A stretch of DNA of 64,000 bases from Spirodela intermedia (GCA_902729315.2 LR746277.1:567501-631500); one strand, 5' to 3'; counted from the stretch's first letter, positions 33,045 through 54,100 are shown. Notes: a model not told the origin generated them from the sequence alone. Numbers and translations: made by a program.

Positions 33045-35927
33045 TCATAGGTGAGATGTTTAGTGAGAAAGGAGAATTGAATGTTTAACGGAGGAATGAT
33101 TTAATTACACAATAAGTTGATAGGAATTGTTTTCATTTTTTTAAGTGATGGGACGTTCCAAGCTTTTTATCAGGGTATCATCCCTAAGAAAATTGAATTT
33201 TTTTAATTACTTTAATTCTCATTAGTCTCATGCTTTATACAGAAGTCCTATATGTTTGGGAATAAATTCAGCTTGGATATCAAACTTTTATATTATTTTT
33301 TCATATTTAAACATATTTTTAATAATACATTATTTTTTGAATTTAATTTTTTTAATATTCCAAAAAAGTATAAATAAATTATTATTTTAGAAAATAGACT
33401 CTCTCTTCATCTCTCTCTCTCTCTCTCTCAATTGCCCCACTTAAGTCAATTGTTGCTCACTTATGACTTTCTAATAAATGGAGGAAGTTGAGTTGAATCT
33501 ATTCTTTTAACAATGTTGATTTGATTTTTAATTTTTTTTCTATTGTTTTTCTTTTTTTCCTATTAAGTCAAATGTAGTATCTATGAACATGAAAGAGAAG
33601 TAAAAAGATCAATAGTTGATAATGATTTTATAGTGGTTTGGGATGTTAAAGCCAGACTTTCTTGGACCACTACCTCTTACATCATATACTCAACAAATCT
33701 ATGAAATTCATTAGAAGTACATTTCTAGCAATTATTACACAACTACTCAGTGCACCAAATATTCTCACACAACAACTGAGGACACCATAAATGCTCACAC
33801 AAAAACTGAAAATACCATCCACACATCTAAGTCTAAGTTAGAGGTAATATCATTTATTTTGAGAGATGTTAGTTTAGATTATGATCTTAGTTTGTCTCCT
33901 CTTAGATGCTTGAGTAGAAGATGATTCTGTGCTGAGGTTCACACCCATGAGTATTGGGAGAAAAAGGAAAATAAGATCGGGAGAAATTTCATGTGCATGT
34001 TATTCTCTCTCTCTCTCTCTCTATCTCCTCTTCATCATTCTTTTAATTATCTCTATCCCCTAATTCTAGTAAATAAACTTAATTTATCCTGGGGCTTGTT
34101 GGAGCTGGCCACTTTGCTCAATACTACTTGGTGTTAAGGTTTCTTATAGTTTGGGCTTCAACTACTAGTCAAGATGTAGATATTATTGGACTTTGGGCCT
34201 AAGTGACTGATTGGAATATGGGCTGTATAAGACTATGGACTTTGCCGATTTGGTGCTATTAGACGTCCTGGACTTGATCCAAGTAGTATGCTAGAATCTT
34301 TCAAGTGGTAGACTAAGCCTTAAAGACTAATTCAAGGTTTTAGGACTAAACCTTCAAGTGGTAGTTAATGGACCAAGCCTATATTGAGCAACATGTTAGT
34401 GATTAAATAATTTATACTTGAAAAAAACTTATTATAAAAATATAAAATCCATATACTAAAAGAGGATCATGTAATCTTCAAGTTTTGATTTCTTGTCAGT
34501 TTGAGGAATATTAAATATTTTGCTCAACTTTTCCATGTCACACTTGAAATCTTATTTTAAAATAAATATTCCTTAATTTTAAAAGAAATCTTGAATTGAA
34601 AAATTATAATAATTTGAGTAAAAATTCAATTTGTGATTGACATGATGAAATCATTGCATATATGGATGTTAACTTCACATCAATTATAAGTAGAATACAT
34701 AATCAAAACCCATTTTTATTTTTCTTAATCTAAAATATGAATAAGTGATTTTCAATAAACGTTTATTTATGATAGTCAAAAGGTATCAATGATGTAAACT
34801 TTGTGTGATTCTATGATATTCTCAATTTTGAATGTAGAAGATGTTTATACAACTGAAGACATAAGAGCATTGCTCAAATCATGTTAAATCTGGTGTGTTC
34901 CATTATTTTTTCTTCTCTCTCCTTTTTTCTCTCTCTTGTGTTTTGCATGTCTTTTGTTGTGCTAGTGATGATCTCATAGTTCATGACAATATATTGGCTG
35001 CCTATATTGATTTAGATTGCCTAACTATGTAATCCAAGCTCATATATAAATTTTATAATAATATGCACACCTTAGAGTTTGTCACACTGTAATTATTTCA
35101 CTTCTCAGGCAAATGTTGCAAGTATCATGGCATCAAAGATTATTTGAATTTTAATTGTAGAATATGTTTACTAATTTTTGCTTCGTTTTCATCCAATAAA
35201 AGATGATTTTTATATGGGAAACAATCCTAATTTCTACTGACTCGTAGGAAAAGAGTATTCATTTGAAGATGAAAGGAGATAATCTCCATGGTGTGAGAGG
35301 GAAATAACTTTCTCTATTTATGATCACTATATTCTTAGCATGTCTTCTTTCATGGGCCTGCGAAAAGACCATGCTGCTTGTGGCCTGCCTTATTCTGCTG
35401 CAAGAACAACTGGATGCTGTCCCACAAGGTTTCCATCTCATCTTATTTTTCTTCCATTAATACCAAAATTATATATATAAAAAAAACTGTAGTTCGTCAG
35501 AGTTCCCTATGGATTCAGGAGATGCTGTGAGAGTGAGAGAGAGAGAGAGAGACAGAGAGAGCAACAACCGATCCTTCCAAGTTCTCCAGTAAAGAAGCCT
35601 CAAGGCATTAGAGCGAAAGGTAGAGAGTACTTTACTTGGATAATGACTTTGCATGACCCATGAGACATACGTCTCCTTTCGTACTAATCCAACGGGTAAT
35701 GCTAACAAACCAACCAGTTTAGTTCTTTGCGAGAGAAATTAATGGGGAAATAAATGGCAGATCTCCGGTTAATTTCTCTCTGAAATCATAGTATTCATGA
35801 TCACCATCTGCTGAAGATTATTTTTAGCAGTCGTGTACTCAGCTGTGCAGTGATTTCTATCATGGATCTCTAGTTCGTCGCAGAAGCTTCGTTTAAGTTC
35901 TTGTTTGAGAACGCGTTCACTAAGACG
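31985..35927. other. AT-rich intergenic region
   Basis: 31985-32350 is probably the SAM-gene promoter (CT-rich). The rest is AT-rich, with an (AAT)n run near 33018-33047 and CT runs at 33410-33430 and 34003-34023. The region 35270-35440 has a short hydrophobic reading (MLLVACLILLQEQLDAVPQG) before a GT, but nothing supports a gene. Confidence 0.55.
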
Positions 35928-36293
35928 TTGACTTCAGATTTTGAGACCTTCCGGTGGCAGCCGAAGGCCAGCTGGAGCCGGTCAACGCCATGCAGAGCAG
36001 CCAACCCGGGAGGTTCGACGTTCTAGTGATGAACACCGGTAGCCACTGGAGCAGGGCCCAAGATCACAGCGGACCGGTCAGGTGGGCCCAGCTCAGAACG
36101 GGTCATTCCCCATTGACTTCAGATTTTGAGCCCTTCCGGTGGCAGCCGGAGGACACCTGGAACCAGTCAACGCCATGCAGAGCAGCCAGCGGGGGAGGTT
36201 CGACGTTCTTGTGATGAACACACTAGAGCAGGACCAAGATCACAGCGAACCGGTCAGGTGGGCCCAGCTCAGAACGGGTCGTTCCCCGTTGAG
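35928..36293 (+). repeat. 185-bp direct tandem duplication with TBL/PMR5-like traces
   Basis: Two units begin TTGACTTCAGATTTTGAG at 35928 and 36113 and differ by scattered substitutions and small indels. Plus-strand frames include DFEPFRWQPE and RFDVLVMNTGSHWSR. These recall the 'WRWQP' and 'DVLVLNTGHHWNR' blocks of trichome birefringence-like (TBL/PMR5) acetyltransferases, but they lie in different frames and are only about 50 codons apart. If the resemblance is real, this is a scrambled pseudogene piece; it may also be chance. Confidence 0.5.
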
Positions 36294-36459
36294 TTATCGG
36301 GCAGAGACTGAAGGCCTCTAGTGTAGACCTTGGGATTGTCTGCCGATTTCGGCATCTTGTTCGTGTTGGGAAGTTGGCTTTTGGATACCCAATAAGAACA
36401 GGCGGCCGCCGTCTCCTCCCTCGAGGATTGGTTTCAGGATATTGGCGACCGAACAGAGG

Positions 36460-36516
<57 letters not shown>

Positions 36517-38210
36517 TCGGCTGTTCGGTGTGTGGCCTAAAACTGGAATTTTTTCTATTGCTGCTATCTTCTCATGCTGAGTTCGCTTGGGGATACCAGA
36601 CCAGAGCATGCGTTGACTTTGGAGTAGAGGACGAAACTTCTGTCGAATTTTTCATCCTAATAACTAATTTTTCGATAAAAAATCGGATTTTATGGAATAT
36701 TCCGTCTTTTTGGGAACATTCTGTCGGCAACAAAAGAATGGGTTTTAGTTCAGAGTGGTCCGGGCCGCAAGGTGCCTGCCTAACGGTCTAATGGAAGGTG
36801 GGGCCCCAAAGTTTGGCGGTGCTCCACTGGTTGGCGGTGGTTAGTGGGATTCCCATTACGGGAAAGTTACACATATGCACAAAGCCCTTCCGAGAAAGAA
36901 ATTGTACATATACTACCATCAATTAAAGCCCATTTAACCGCATTAATGTGAGCATTTCATAATTAAAAAGTATACAAAAAGACAGTTTGTCCTGAAAAAT
37001 CAGAAGGTCCCCGTCGCTTGGCTATTTTACACAAAAGCCCTTAATCTTGATACTTAAGACGAAGTTTTTTAATTTAATTATATTATTTATGTCTCGATTA
37101 GTGCCCGGTGGTGGTGGGTGTCTGATCTGATGTTGCATTTTTTTTTTTGGATTTTGGGGACGAAAATAATAGTCCTGATGTAACGTTACGCGTTGACTTC
37201 TTTAATGTCGGAATGGGTCTGAAAGCATGCAAGTTTCTAGCCTGACCCTTTTTCCGGATGGGGAATTTATCAAAGAAGATCTAAGGTAAGCCTAGTTTTC
37301 GTACCAGGATTTCATGGGTTGAAGCTCGTTTTGAAAATAAATCAGGCGTTGACTTTCATCAAGAACAATTACCCGAAAGGTCACAAGTCTAGAGATTCGG
37401 ACGAAGGAGGTTTATTTATTTGTTGATCAGGCTGTTTCATGGAGGAATCAGAAATTTCGCAAGTCTGCTGGCCCACCCAGAATGGGCCCTTTTCCTGAAA
37501 ATGGCCAAATTTTGATGTTTAGTGCGAATGTTTCCTTCTTATTTTAATCTGGGCAATTTTGAAGGCCATCGTTTTCGTCGAACGGAGGTCTGCGCCTGGT
37601 GCGAATTCTGCGGATCAACTGTCCTTCTGCGAGTTACGATGAGGAGCTCGAGCAGCAGGGACAGCAACGGCACACCCGCTGGTTTCCCTTCCCCGATGGA
37701 TTCCATGGCCGGCAATTATTGAGAGGCATTCCCTCTTCTCTCTCCCTCCCTCCCTCCCGCCTCTCTCGCTCTCTTTCTCTCTCTAGACCTCGTCTCTCCG
37801 TTAGGAGGGCGGAGGAGGAGGTCGCTGCGGCGTTCACATCGACTTCTCGGCCAGGTTCATTAAAATATTCAGAGAAGCTTGGAGTCAGAGCCCACAGGGC
37901 CTCCTCTCCTCCTCGGCATTCTCTTCTGCCGAGTAAAATCCTTGTTAGAGAGAGAAACTCCGAGGTACTGGTGGTGGTCGCGACCCGTCCCGCCTACGCC
38001 CCGCTTTGGGCGGTGCTCCTGGTGGCTGCAACCCCTCTCACAGCACCACCATGGCCGTCGGACGGTGGCGCGAGGCATCTGGGTTCCTGCCGGCGAAGAG
38101 CAACGTGGGGGATCTGAGATCTTGACGGTAGATCCCTCTGTTTCTAGGTCTGTCGGTGCTCTCTCTCTCTCTCTCTCTGGGTCAAAGGCGGTGGTTCGCG
38201 CTGGTGGAAG
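36294..38210. other. Upstream region of the SLC35F5-like gene
   Basis: It holds a (GA)n tract at 36462-36516, TTGACT W-box-like sites at about 36613, 37193 and 37349, a pyrimidine-rich stretch at 37735-37790 and a CT run at 38158-38178 just before the start codon. From 37560 the DNA is richer in GC and probably contains the promoter and 5' UTR. Overlapping ORFs at 37599-38511 are not recognised. Confidence 0.55.
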
Positions 38211-41200
38211 ATGGGTTGGAGGTACAAGGCGGGGCTGGTGCTCATCGGGACCGTGGTCATCATCTGGGTCACCTCCGCCGAAGTCACGCAGGTTCTCTCC
38301 GCTAGATCTCTTCCTCTTCGCTCCCTTTCGAAATCCGAATTCGATTTCATCGATTGCCTGCATCTTCCTCGCTAATCGACTGCACCCTCAGTTCTCTCCC
38401 CCTCATTCATCTCCCCCATCTCTCTATCTCTGCTTCGACTGCACCCTCAGTTCTCTATTTCTCTATCTTTCTCTCTGTATCTCTGTTCTTTTTTCGTGGA
38501 TGAATCTGTGATATGGTGTTTCTGCTGGCTGTAGAACAAAGATAATTCAGTCTGGGGCCCCTAATCCTTCCTCTGTGAGGCATATATGATTGAACTTTCC
38601 TTGAAAACTTCCAATCGGCTGGATTACTAGTGCTACATAGCTCAATATTGCTGAGTGAGACTTGTGCTCGTGGAAGCCAGCCGACAGTCGCCTTGCTATG
38701 ATTCTGAACTTCGTTGGGAGAAAAGAAGAGGCCAGATCTAAATCTGGGGGGGGAGGGGATTAATGTAATCTCTGAGCTCTACAAGAATGTAGTCAAAGCT
38801 CCAGAAGAAATTCTTCTGAGCAGTCCCATTAAAGCTACCCATTCCCTTTGAGTATCCAATGCCATCATAATACCATGGTTTCTATGGAAGGTGCTTCTGT
38901 CGAATAGGTGATCATACCCTGCTCCCCTGCATAGATCGTATAACATTTTGATGGTTTTCTGAGTATCAGTCGACCTGGTCAGCAGAAGGAAGACATCTAA
39001 TGAGGTTCTCTCCAATGGGATCCTCATTTTCAATGGAGATCGGAATCCCCAGATCTCAGGGACTGCATGGTGCCTACATTGATAGCTGGTAACGAGCTGG
39101 TCTCATGCAGCTGTGAGGCTGCACTGTGTCCTTCATCTCCTGGTAATCTTATGAATCCGAATCTGGGCAAGGAAATTTCTCCTAGTAGGCTAGGAGGATG
39201 TCAAAGATGTCTAGTTTATTCTGCTTGACAGGATTGAAATTTGGGGTTCAAATCTCTTTTATATGGAGGTTTAGATAGCCTAGTAAGGGCTACGAAATTA
39301 TCCCTTATGGTTCAAGAAATTAGATAATGATCGAGATAGTTGGTTATCATGGTGAGAGATTGTGAAGGGCGGGCATCAGATGGTCAATAAACTCCTTGTT
39401 TTGAAATGTGGCGTTTGGAATTAACCTGATCTTCTGAAGATCTGTGGGCAGGGTTCCGAGATGAAAAGCAGATGAATCGAATTAAAGAAAATGTGAGCGA
39501 GCATGGATCGGTATGTTTCAGGCAGACTGGTCATATTTCAGTCCTCTCTCTCTCTCCCTCTCTCTCCGGTCATATTTGCAAGACAAATACTTTTAGTAAA
39601 TTTACCTTCTTTATTTGATATTGAAAGGGGAGGAAGGGAAAATCTTCAAAGGCTTTTGCCAACTGCAAGCTGGTTCTATTCTCAGTGGCAACAGAACGCT
39701 AAGAAGAACTCATCCGGGCCACAGTCAAGATTAGTGAATCTACAAGGACAATTTGACTAACCTGAATAAAGGATTGAATAAATGTATTATAATGCAGTTT
39801 AGTGTTTACGAGTAAGCCCCAACCTGTGGGATCCTTAGCATTTAGTTCTTTCCCTCAGCTCCTAAATTGTGGCCCAACTTTGGTACTTGTCACCTTCCTC
39901 CTAAATAGTTAATGTTCTTGCAAGCTGAAAAAGTTGGCTCACTTTGAGCTAGAATGATTGTCCTTCAATTCTTACCACTTCAATTGGTGGGGTAGAAAAG
40001 AAGAATTCTTCAAAGTTGTATGGATCATGGACCGATGCTAGAAGAGCCAGTCTAAGACTTTGATGACTGAAATATGAGTGGTTTGCCAAGAAGGAGCATA
40101 TTTGAGTTTCAATTTTTTGCTCTTTTTCTGGATGATTTGACCATATGTATCCGAGAGAAAAACGCCTCATCATGTATTATTCTTGGTTTAACTCAATTCC
40201 TTCATAAGACTTCAAGAGACCTAATGGTACCTTCATCACTGAGATTCCTAATGAGGTAACTTTTGAAGGAGCCTTTTTCAACCTGTGTGCTCATTATATT
40301 TCATGTAAAGTTTTTCTGTATCGTCTTCTTTGCTTCTGATACAAAAAGAAAGGGATGGGGCAGGTTTTTCGTCTTCAAGTAGGCAGAAATGTGTCTGAGT
40401 TTTTCTATGTTCGTCTGGGCAAACTATCGTACCTGTTCCATCTGTTTTTTCTCGATGCTTGTCGTCATTTCTTTTATTTCTATGCACGCCCTGGAATTTG
40501 ATGTATTTCTGATGCTGAAATCAGCTAACATTGTTGTTTCTTGATGCTTGTTACCAGATCAACTGTTGTACAAGTTGTTCAATCCTTTATCTTGATGGGT
40601 ATTTAATAATTATAAAACTGTTTGAAGCCTTGCATATCATGGACATTTGAACTTTCAATTATCTGATGGAGTCTATATACCAAATTTCCTTATCATTTGT
40701 GTTGGTGTGTACTCTGAGAGGTTTGAATTAGGCGCTTAATACTTGTTACAGGTGCAGTACCTTGGGTTTTTATCAGCTTTAGGTGGTGGATATGCGCACT
40801 ATGTATTGATGATCACTTGGGTGGACTGGTGCTTATGGTTCAAGAAATAATGCCTCAATGATATTATGTTTTCTGTGGTTCTGCTAGACGATTTCCCATT
40901 CATTTTTCACGTAAACCAGCAGCTCTAATCAGAACTGAAAATCATGACGGTTATCTTACCATGAGGATGTAGTCTTCTTTAATAATATAAAACTTTAACA
41001 CTCTAATCCATTCTCAATGGAGTCAGCAATTGCTATTGATATCAAGTATTCTAGAGATTGGTTGCTTTTACCTTTCCTGATCGCAAGAGCATTTAGTCAT
41101 TTTCTATGATATTCTTGGAGGATAGAAAAAAATCTATTTCTGGCATTTACCGTCTCTTTGCTTCTGTTTGTGGTTATGATCCTTGTAGCTTGCCAGTATG

Positions 41201-44200
41201 GTGATGTTTTGTTAAGTTTTCCTCATGCTGCTGCTTAATACTGTTTAGTATTGTCGTCTGTGCAGAGCATATTTAATGACTACAGACAACCATTTGCTAT
41301 TACTTATTTGGGAGCCTCACTTATGGTGGTGTATCTACCCATTTCATTCATTAAGGATTGGCTGTGCGGTGTATTCAGAAAGCATTCTCGCCGAAGCAGT
41401 AGGAATGTAGAGCTTGCGCGAAAATCTTCTGGGATACTCGCTCCTCCTCTTAACTATGTTGAAATGGAAAAGACACTGGAAATGGAGTTGCAAAGCTCTT
41501 TAGCTCGGAAGGACAGTGAACCGGACCTCTCTTCACAGGAAGAGGGAGTACCCTTTATTGCTAAACGCAAAGATGAAGTTGATTCAGTGAGGACGAAGAA
41601 GGAGTTCACCACGAAGGAAATTGCTATGTATGGTCTTTATCTGGCCCCTATATGGTTTATGACTGAGGTGAGGCTGTTGATCTCTCTACTCAACAATTTG
41701 TCGATCCTTTCATATCAGATTGAGTATAATATCATGACCTTAAACTCCCAATCACGATTATGTTTTTCACCCACCGTTTAGTTTATCTCACTGCCACTGT
41801 TAATTTATCCCACTGTGTTCAGAGGTTATATGGTTCTGCTCTATTTCAATAAAATCATCAACTTTTCTTCAGTGTGGTAGTAATATTAATTTCCCTGTTA
41901 AATTCAGTATTTATCAAATGCTGCACTTGCTCGGACCAGTGTTGCAAGTACAACAGTACTATCATCAACCTCTGGGCTCTTCACACTTTTTATCAGTGTT
42001 CTCATGGGGCAAGACTCGCTAAATGTCGCAAAAGTTGTTGCCGTATTGGTGAGCATGGCCGGTGTTGCCATGACAACCTTGGGCAAGACTTGGGCGGCAG
42101 ATGAGTCACGATTGAACCCTTCTACGTAAGCTCCCATGTCTGTAATCTTTTTATTGGACTCCTTGGAATTCTGAGCTTTTGGTTCCATGTTGGGCAGCCA
42201 GGCATTACTTCTCCAGGAAGCAAAACTTTTCCTAAGCAGCTTATGGTATTTTATCAATGGCATTTGAAGTTCCTTTCCATGTGCAGAGTTGGAGAGCGGT
42301 CCTTAGTAGGAGATCTTTTCAGCTTTCTTTCGGCTATGTCGTATGGTCTGTTCACGGGTGAGATGCCTTTCGGGCTCTTCGGATTGTTGTTGTTGTTGTC
42401 GTTTTGGGGCGGGATTCTTCTTGTTGTTTATTTGTTGATGATCAATTATATAATGGAAGTGGTGATGCAGTGCTCCTCAAGAAGTTTGCTGGGGAGGAGG
42501 GTGAAGAAGTTGACGTCCAAAAACTATTTGGATATGTGGGGCTGTTCACCCTTGTCGCCCTGTGGTGGCTCGGTAAGCCTCTCTTGGAAACTTTCATCTT
42601 CCCTGATCTGGATCTTAATCACTTGAAGAATGTGTTACTGTTTATCCCTTTATTATGAACAGTTCTCTTGCTTGCTGTGAGCCATTGATTTGAGTTGAAT
42701 CGATGAGCTACTTACCTCTGTCACCCTGGGCCAGTTTTTTCCCTTATAGTTTCATATTTTATTCTTGCTTGTTTTCTCCTTATGGAAAGCTATACTCAGT
42801 CCCCAAAACTCTCTCTCACTAATGCACACAAAACTCACAAATTATATCATGAACCTACGTTTTGATCTAGTTTTCTTTCTTTGTTCGTGTGGTGAGAAAA
42901 TGGATAAATGTGAGGTTGCCATGGGTACCAAACCTTCAGCGTAGCTAATGAAAGCATATTAGATAATATGGAAGATTGAGCTTTAGGAAGCATTCCCAAA
43001 GAAAACATGTCAATTAAATCAAAACTATCAGGAAATTATGACAATTTGAACGTGGGTAGACCCACCCCTCTTAAGGACCCTTCTCATTCATCACGCCATC
43101 TGGTGTATCTTATGTGGCTCATCTTCAGGCTCCGTTTGGTGCACATGGTCTTGGTTTATCATGCTATTTCCCCATCTGAGAGGAAGAAAAGGATACTCGG
43201 CTCTACTCACCTACTCTGGTGATTGCTCTCAAATCGATCTTTTGGAAGGTAAAAATGCAAAAGGGGAAATTAAGCAGGAACTTACATGCAATGGGGTAAC
43301 ATTTTTGGAACCTGAAAAAGAAATAATATTGGAGAGAGCAGGTAGGGAATTTTATTCATTAAAACATCATTCTTAATGAATGATATTACACTGGGCCCAT
43401 ACAAGAGAAGGCCTGTTGAGGCCATAAGCACAATGTACCAATAACCATCTCTTTGGGATCTTCCTGGAGTGAATGGGATCTCAAGGGAAAACGTTCTATG
43501 TATACTTTGTAAGAAATAAATAAATTTGCTCATGTTTCCAATTGACATTGCTTTCCATAGTAATTTCGTTTGAAGAGTATGTTTTTAACAGGTATTTATT
43601 ACAGTAATTCTTTCATCTCTCTTTTCTAGTATGGCCACTGACCGCTCTGGGGATCGAGCCCAAGTTCACAATCCCTCACTCTGCTAAAATGGAGGAGGTT
43701 GTGCTTGTGAACGGCTTTGTGGGAAGCGTCCTCTCAGACTACTTTTGGTATGGCAATCATGGCATGTCTTTGAAGCTCGCGCATGCATGTGTATCCTCAT
43801 GAGTGTGACTCACCGCTAACAGGGCACTCTGCGTCGTCTGGACCACCCCGCTGGTGGCCACACTGGGCATGTCCCTCACCATACCCCTTGCCATGGTCGC
43901 CGACATGATGATTCATGGCCGCCACTACTCAGCCATCTATGTGCTCGGCTCAGCTCAGGTATCCTTTCTAAGTTTGGTTAATTGTTGCCCACTTGACATA
44001 CGCTCCATCAGGAGAAACAAACCTGACAAACTGTGGGCATCCTCTGTCATGAGTAGAGGCAGGCCCAGAGAAGGAGGGGGTGGGGGTTAGCACTATTAGG
44101 AGCTTGCTGGGGTACTCCCATTTTTCTTCTGCCAAGACCTAGTCAAGGGGGGCGTACCAGCCTTCACATCTACGGTTTGGGGTGGGTGGGATTTTTTTCT

Positions 44201-44511
44201 TCTCTGGGTCTATCTCTTCTATCCGAATCGAGAAAAGGTTTCCGGGCTAGTCTGTCTGGCCCATTAATAGCCCTTGATTTCCTCAATGATGTAGAGTTAC
44301 AAATAACTGATCTCAGACTTTGTGGCAAAGCTTTTAGAAGTGCCTTTGCCCTCATATAAATTTCAAGAAATAACTGTTATTTATGGATATTGAGATAAAT
44401 CTACTTACCCATTCTTCCCTGAATTGCTGTTCTTTCTTCTCTCGGTAGGTTTTTGCTGGGTTTGTGATAGCCAATGCTGCGGACTGGCTTGCCCGGAAGC
44501 TTGGCTTCTAA
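38211..44511 (+). CDS. SLC35F5-like EamA/DMT family membrane transporter
   Basis: Eight exons join in frame to 396 aa: 38211-38291, 41266-41667, 41908-42125, 42287-42357, 42471-42572, 43630-43747, 43823-43958, 44449-44511. Exon 1 encodes an N-terminal membrane helix ([20 protein letters not shown]). Exon 2 adds [20 protein letters not shown], a hydrophilic loop, and a helix at [10 protein letters not shown]. Later exons carry [31 protein letters not shown], the EamA-like repeat [17 protein letters not shown], and [20 protein letters not shown]. The C-terminus is [13 protein letters not shown]. The family (SLC35F5-like, drug/metabolite transporter superfamily) sits in endomembranes; the substrate is unknown. 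Intron 1 is almost 3 kb with no recognisable insert. The start is the only ATG preceding the conserved [10 protein letters not shown]-terminus. Confidence 0.92.
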
Positions 44512-51156
<6,645 letters not shown>

Positions 51157-54100
51157 TCAATCAAATGAACGACTAAAGAGAAAATAAGAACAAGTTATTA
51201 AAAAGAATGTCAAAAGTGACGCCAATAGAATGCCATATAAGATGCTTTTGTCCTTGTCAACATCATCACGTCCGTGTTGCAGTGTTAGATAATTAGACTT
51301 GGACCTGCAGGCATCTATTGGAAACCCATGTAAGTCTGCATTGCCCTCATAAGAACTCCTGTCGAATGTATGAAACTGTCCTTTCAAAGGTGGAGTGCAA
51401 CCTTCCAAGCGATTGTATGCAACAGAAAATATTTCCAAGCATGAGAGTTGTAGCAACTCTGATGGTATTGATCCTTCTAATTCATTGTGAGATAAGTCCA
51501 AGCTTTCGATACTCTGAAGTCCAGATAAGGTTGTCGGAATCAATCCAGTGAGGTGATTGAAGGAAAGATTGAGTGACTTTAGAGATGTAAGATTTCCAAT
51601 ACTGTGTGGGATTTGTCCCTCTAAATGATTTGATGATAAATCCATCCCGGCAAACAGGTACAAATTATATCCCGTGTAAGTATAAAAAGCGCCCTTTATC
51701 CTGACGTTTACATCCTGGATTGCAAGAGGGGTCATGGGCTTCTGATAAAGTACTTGTGAAACCCATAGGTGAAGATTAGACGCCAATTCAATGTCGAGGT
51801 CCGGTCTTCTATTAAGACCAGTATTATCTAAGCATTGCGGAATAACACCTGAAAGATTATTGTGAAAGAGATCTAACAGGTGTAGATAGTGCAATCTGCA
51901 TAAATGCGTTGGTATTTCGCCATAAAAGTTGTTCTGACCGAGTAAGAGAATTTTTATTTGCCGTAAACCTTTTGTCCACTCCAGATTATCAGTAAATGAG
52001 TTACCTCCGAGATTTAGAAATTCAACCTGTACAAAATCGGTAAACTTGTCGTGCACTTTGCCGGACAGGTTGTTCACCTCCAGATTTAAACGAATTAACC
52101 TCATCAATTGTGAGCACTGAGGAATGGACCCTGAGAACATATTGTGCGACATGTCTAACACGGTGAGTGACTCCAGTTTGCAAAGATCGTGTGGAATTTC
52201 ACCATGAAATTTGTTGCCTCTTAGAACAAGAGTAGATAATTCCTTGGAAGCCCATATAAACTCAGGAACTTCACCAGACAATTGATTATCATGCACATCA
52301 AATATTTCAATATTTTGGATGCTTGACAAGCTCCGAGACAAGCTAGTGAAGTTGTTTCCACCCAAATAAGAGATACGAGGTAGGTTTCCTCTTATCTCCC
52401 CAGAAAGTTTGTTGTTCTCAATATTGAGGAATGCAAAGTCTAATTGATTCGGTAATAGAGGAAATTTTCCGCTGAACTGATTATTTCCTAGATTGATCAT
52501 AAAGTAGTTCATCATCCTTTTTTTGAATTGTAAGGAAGGAATGCTTCCAATGAACCTGTTCCCGCTCAAACTCAGGAAATTAAGACCAGGAAATGTAGTG
52601 CTGAAATTTTCTGGCAATGTCCCCCCGATCTTATTTTGACTGAGATCTAACATCATCACCTTCAATGACGGTGTTTTCAGAAGAGGAAACTCCCCTTTCA
52701 ATGAGCTGTTACAGAGCACCACATACTGTAAATTGATATTGTTCTCAAACAACCAAGTAGGCAGTGATCCTGATATGCCACTGCAAGACAGGTCAATGGA
52801 AGTCAAGTAACGCTGAGACTGCAAGAAGAAAGATTCATCAAGGTTTAGATTCTCGCTTAGGTCACAGAAAGAAAGAAAAAGAGACGATAGTTGGAGGTTC
52901 GACGCTGGGTCTCCATAATCCATTTGAACTTTCAGCATAAAATTGCTAGAGAGTGATAACTCGCGAAGCCTTGAGCATTTGACAAGATATTGGAAGGAGA
53001 AATTTCCGCTGAGCTTGTTGTCATCAAGACGTAATTCTTCCAATGAAGATAGGCTGTAGAATGCAGTTGGATGAATTTCTCCTTCTAGCTGATTTTCGCT
53101 CATATCCAAGTGGCGAAGGGAAGTCATATTCTCGAGAGATATGGGTATCGCTCCTTCAAAGCTGTTATCATTAATCTTTAAGCTGGCCAGCTTCTTTAAA
53201 CAACCCAGAATCTCAGGGATCTTCCCTCCCAAGTTGTTCCAACCGAGATCTAGCAAGCCCAGCTCGCTGAGGTTCCCAAGAAACCTCGGTATCTCTCCTG
53301 TTAGAGAGGTGTGTCGCAGATGCAGTTGACGAAGGGAAGACATGTTTCCTAGAAAAGAAGGTATTCCTTTGTCCAATTGGTTTCCGCTAAGATTCAGGAT
53401 TCTCAGCTTCTTTAAATGGCCGAGAACATAAGGCATCCCCACTTGAAGTCCATTTCCGGTGAGGTCCAAGGCATGTAAGTTGCTCAAGTTTCCTACAAAG
53501 GTTGGTATCCCCCCTCTCAAGTTGTTGTAACGAAGATTCAATATCTCTAACTTTCTTAGTTCTCCGAGACAGTCCGGTAAATCCCCCAAGTCATTCCTGC
53601 TGAGATCTAATTTCGTCAATCCATTTAGGAATCGTATCGAGCAGGGTACCTTACCTTCCAACTTGTTGAAGCTCAAATCAAGAACACTCAACTTCTTCAC
53701 GGTGGTCAAATCTGCAGGAAATCGGCCGCAACATCAGCTCATCCAACCATTAACCTTTTGTTGATCTAGGTTGAAAATGGGAGATGTTCTAAACGATTAT
53801 TATATGTTCTAAGTAGCGAAATTACCTAACCAACATGGTATTTTCTAGCTTATTTTGCAGTTTGTGCGAATATAAACTACCGCATTAAGCCGTGTGTGCC
53901 AATGAGTCAGGCAAGCCTAGAATCGCAGGTAGGGCGACAATTTTTCCAGTTAAAAGATATCTCTTAAGGACGAAAATTACTCCATTGTTTCCTTCGCCTT
54001 TGTGACCGGCTGGGCGAGACAGAGTCACATGTGCAAGTAAAATACGTAGATTGGGCCAGAGAAGACGTGCAGGACCTGAAATGGCGGCGGCCATGGAGCC

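Noticed and set aside
35260-35441. Possible small secreted peptide exon (MLLVACLILLQEQLDAVPQG)
   Set aside because: No mature peptide, second exon or homologue can be pointed to; the reading is short and isolated.
37599-38511. ORFs of 172 and 210 aa just before the transporter start
   Set aside because: They overlap the 5' UTR, exon 1 and intron 1 of the SLC35F5-like gene in other frames and are low complexity.
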